Below, piece after piece: positions 62,966 to 64,000 of a stretch of 64,000 bases of DNA. The DNA is taken from assembly GCF_900187425.1 (NCBI RefSeq), contig NZ_FYDJ01000005.1:343072-407071 (forward strand), given 5' to 3'. How positions within the stretch are numbered: the stretch's first letter is position 1; each line of letters begins with the position of its first letter. Origin of the DNA: Pseudomonas sp. Irchel s3h14. GTDB lineage: Bacteria > Pseudomonadota > Gammaproteobacteria > Pseudomonadales > Pseudomonadaceae. Made by a program: the position numbers and the translations under genes. Under the pieces are notes generated by a model. It was not told the DNA's origin. It was given only the letters and a program-made list of their open reading frames with translations, and did not search any database.

Positions 62966-63160
62966 TCAATCTTCGTCCTCATCCTCATACTCTTCCTCGT
63001 CTTCGAACTCGATATTTCCGACGTCGCCCGCATCATCGGAATCATTGAGCGGCACTGTTGCATCATCCATCAGTGAGCCTGGGTCTTCGTTTCCTGGATC
63101 GTTAATGAACGGAAGCCCGCTCGGGCCTTTTTCTTCCTTGCCTTCGGTTTCAGGAGTCAT
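62966..63160 (-). CDS. Small acidic hypothetical protein with D/E-rich tail
   Basis: A 64-residue protein starting MTPETEGKEEKGPSGLPF, with the last ~20 residues nearly all Asp/Glu. The ATG at 63160 is preceded by GAGG six bases away; the open frame upstream to 63214 is not needed. No hydrophobic segment. Function unknown. Confidence 0.6.
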   Translation of the reverse strand: MTPETEGKEEKGPSGLPFINDPGNEDPGSLMDDATVPLNDSDDAGDVGNIEFEDEEEYEDEDED

Positions 63161-63242
63161 GGCATGCCTCACAACGTTCCAGGGTGTATAAAGTTCGAGG
63201 CGACCCACGACCAAACGTTCCAGTTTCTTACTACCAGGAACG

Positions 63243-63270
63243 AAAAACCCGGCGCTTAGCCGGGTTTCTG
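63243..63270. terminator. Terminator after the glycine-zipper gene
   Basis: AAACCCGGC / GCCGGGTTT stem with a five-base loop (63246-63267), A-run and T-run on opposite sides. Confidence 0.7.
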
Positions 63271-63288
63271 GTGTAGCTCAATGTCGAA

Positions 63289-63717
63289 TCAGTGATGTTT
63301 GTTCTTGTGCTTGTTTTTATGCTTATGATTGTGGCCGCTACCGGAGTGCGAACTGTCGTTATCGTTACCCAAGTTGTTGCCTACCGCACCACCCGCCGCG
63401 CCGCCCAGGCCTGCGCCAATGGTCGAACCGGTCTTGCCGCCCAGGCTATTGCCGATCACCGAGCCACCGGCCGACCCCAGACCACCACCAATAGCCGCTT
63501 CTGTGCGACTGCCTTTGTTCGCGCCGACCGCGCTACCTGCCGCGCCGCCTACACCGGCGCCAATCGCGGCACCCGTGCTGCCGCCCATTTGCTGGCCGAC
63601 CACGTTACCTAGTGCACCGCCAATACCACCGCCAACTGCAGCGGTGCCGTCACCGGCGGCCATTGCACCTTGAGCGACCAAAAGTCCCAGAACCAACGTG
63701 GACAATGTCAAACGCAT
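63289..63717 (-). CDS. Glycine-zipper secreted protein
   Basis: A 142-residue protein with a signal peptide (MRLTLSTLVLGLLVAQGAMA) and a long run of small-residue repeats such as GGGIGGALGNVVGQQMGGS, the glycine-zipper pattern of outer-membrane or periplasmic lipoprotein-like proteins. A His/Lys-rich tail (HNHKHKNKHKNKHH) follows and could bind metal. No lipobox. Function unknown. Confidence 0.72.
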   Translation of the reverse strand: MRLTLSTLVLGLLVAQGAMAAGDGTAAVGGGIGGALGNVVGQQMGGSTGAAIGAGVGGAAGSAVGANKGSRTEAAIGGGLGSAGGSVIGNSLGGKTGSTIGAGLGGAAGGAVGNNLGNDNDSSHSGSGHNHKHKNKHKNKHH

Positions 63718-63854
63718 GATATGAACCTCTAAATTCCGTATCGGGGGTAAGGGAACGCGTTACGGAGGGCGTGAGTCTAGCTTTTTCATCACGCCAACGC
63801 TGATCGTTGGACAGCTGTAAGTTCGAAGAGCGCGAAGAAGAAATATCCAGATAC

Positions 63855-63875
63855 AAAAAGCCCGGCATCAAGCCG
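63855..63875. other. Left half of a terminator hairpin cut by the IS
   Basis: AAAAAGCCCGGCATCAAGCCG is the 5' arm, loop and start of a 3' arm. The expected GGCTTTT end is missing and the IS end begins at 63876. Confidence 0.5.
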
Positions 63876-63922
63876 TAATGCTGTTCACTTAAGCATTTGA
63901 GTCAAAGCCGGGCTTATCCGAA

Positions 63923-63956
63923 AATCCGATGCCAGACCTCTGGCATCGGATTTTTT
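63923..63956 (+). terminator. Terminator-like hairpin immediately before the transposase start
   Basis: ATCCGATGCCAGA / TCTGGCATCGGAT with a two-base centre and six T. Such hairpins block transcription entering an IS and sequester its start region. Confidence 0.75.
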
Positions 63957-64000
63957 ATGTCTGTTCAACAGGACCTGCTCGACCTCGGCGACCTTTTCAA
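63957..64000 (+). CDS. IS4-family transposase, N-terminal fragment
   Basis: The ATG follows the hairpin's T-run directly, with no Shine-Dalgarno; it opens MSVQQDLLDLGDLF, the start seen in IS4-type transposases of pseudomonads. Only 14 complete codons are inside the window. Confidence 0.6.
   Translation, partial: MSVQQDLLDLGDLF

Larger units (their letters stand above)
63876..64000 (+). mobile_element. Left end of an IS4-family insertion sequence (truncated by the window)
   Basis: TAATGCTGTTCACTTAAGCA (63876-63895) resembles the IS4 terminal repeat TAATGCCGATCAGTTAAGGA. It is followed by a 13-bp hairpin (63924-63936 / 63939-63951) with a T-run that ends right before an ATG at 63957. The right end lies outside the window. 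Confidence 0.65.

Noticed and set aside
63904..63914. AAAGCCGGGCTT inside the IS as the true 3' arm of the terminator at 63855
   Set aside because: It would pair with the outside arm but with a ~40-base loop and no T-run; the IS end and transposase start explain the position better. Kept as a caution for the exact IS boundary.

Overview
The window is a GC-rich Pseudomonas chromosome segment. Gene content and order fit the P. fluorescens group: the cmaX-cfrX-cmpX-sigX-oprF block, a nasS-nasT-nasA-kinase-nirBD-nasC-cobA nitrate assimilation cluster, a GntR-controlled prp operon with acnD/prpF, rmf next to pyrD, and many REP-type inverted repeats in intergenic gaps. Almost all of it is core chromosome. 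The last ~9 kb (55.1-64 kb) is accessory.

Layout. 0-9.4 kb: benzoate-type transporter, yggL, a PBP4-type D,D-carboxypeptidase, a membrane CHASE/PAS/GGDEF cyclase, rlmKL and rmf behind a hairpin-rich leader. 9.4-22.3 kb: pyrD, then nitrate assimilation. It holds the nitrate sensor/antiterminator pair nasS-nasT, transporter nasA, a fused PP2C phosphatase-Ser/Thr kinase, NADH nitrite reductase nirBD, assimilatory nitrate reductase, and the uroporphyrinogen methyltransferase that starts siroheme synthesis. Three transcription units in this block each carry a GG-N10-GC sigma-54 promoter followed by a leader. Each leader has an ANTAR-type hexaloop hairpin and an intrinsic terminator that begins with the same ACAAAG(G/A)CGTC element. 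This points to joint nitrogen (NtrC/sigma-54) and nitrate (NasS/NasT antitermination) control. 22.4-26.4 kb: oprF, sigX, cmpX, cfrX, cmaX. 26.4-34 kb: rraA, an alpha/beta hydrolase, ppsA with its divergent regulator ppsR, and a MocR regulator divergent from a DMT exporter. 34-42.8 kb: the propionate (2-methylcitrate) operon prpR-prpB-prpC-acnD-prpF-prpD with two palindromic operator candidates. 43-46.1 kb: a protease / inactive transglutaminase / ATP-grasp triad. 46.3-54.9 kb: pabB, thrH, cysH, an NCS1 permease with an Asp/Glu/hydantoin racemase, a LysR/SDR divergent pair and a HAD phosphatase.

55.15-62.1 kb is the most interesting stretch. It is a 1622-residue Rhs polymorphic toxin whose variable C-terminus reads as a cholera-toxin-like (R / STS / ExE) ADP-ribosyltransferase. 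A tightly linked putative immunity gene follows. Behind it lies an AT-rich array of displaced cassettes: an Imm50-like immunity gene, a frameshifted ParB-like (DGHHR) nuclease toxin tail with a DUF6896-like partner, and another toxin tail broken by an in-frame stop and still overlapping its putative immunity gene. The window closes with small secreted or acidic orphan proteins and, at the right edge, the left end of an IS4-family element that appears to have landed inside a terminator hairpin.
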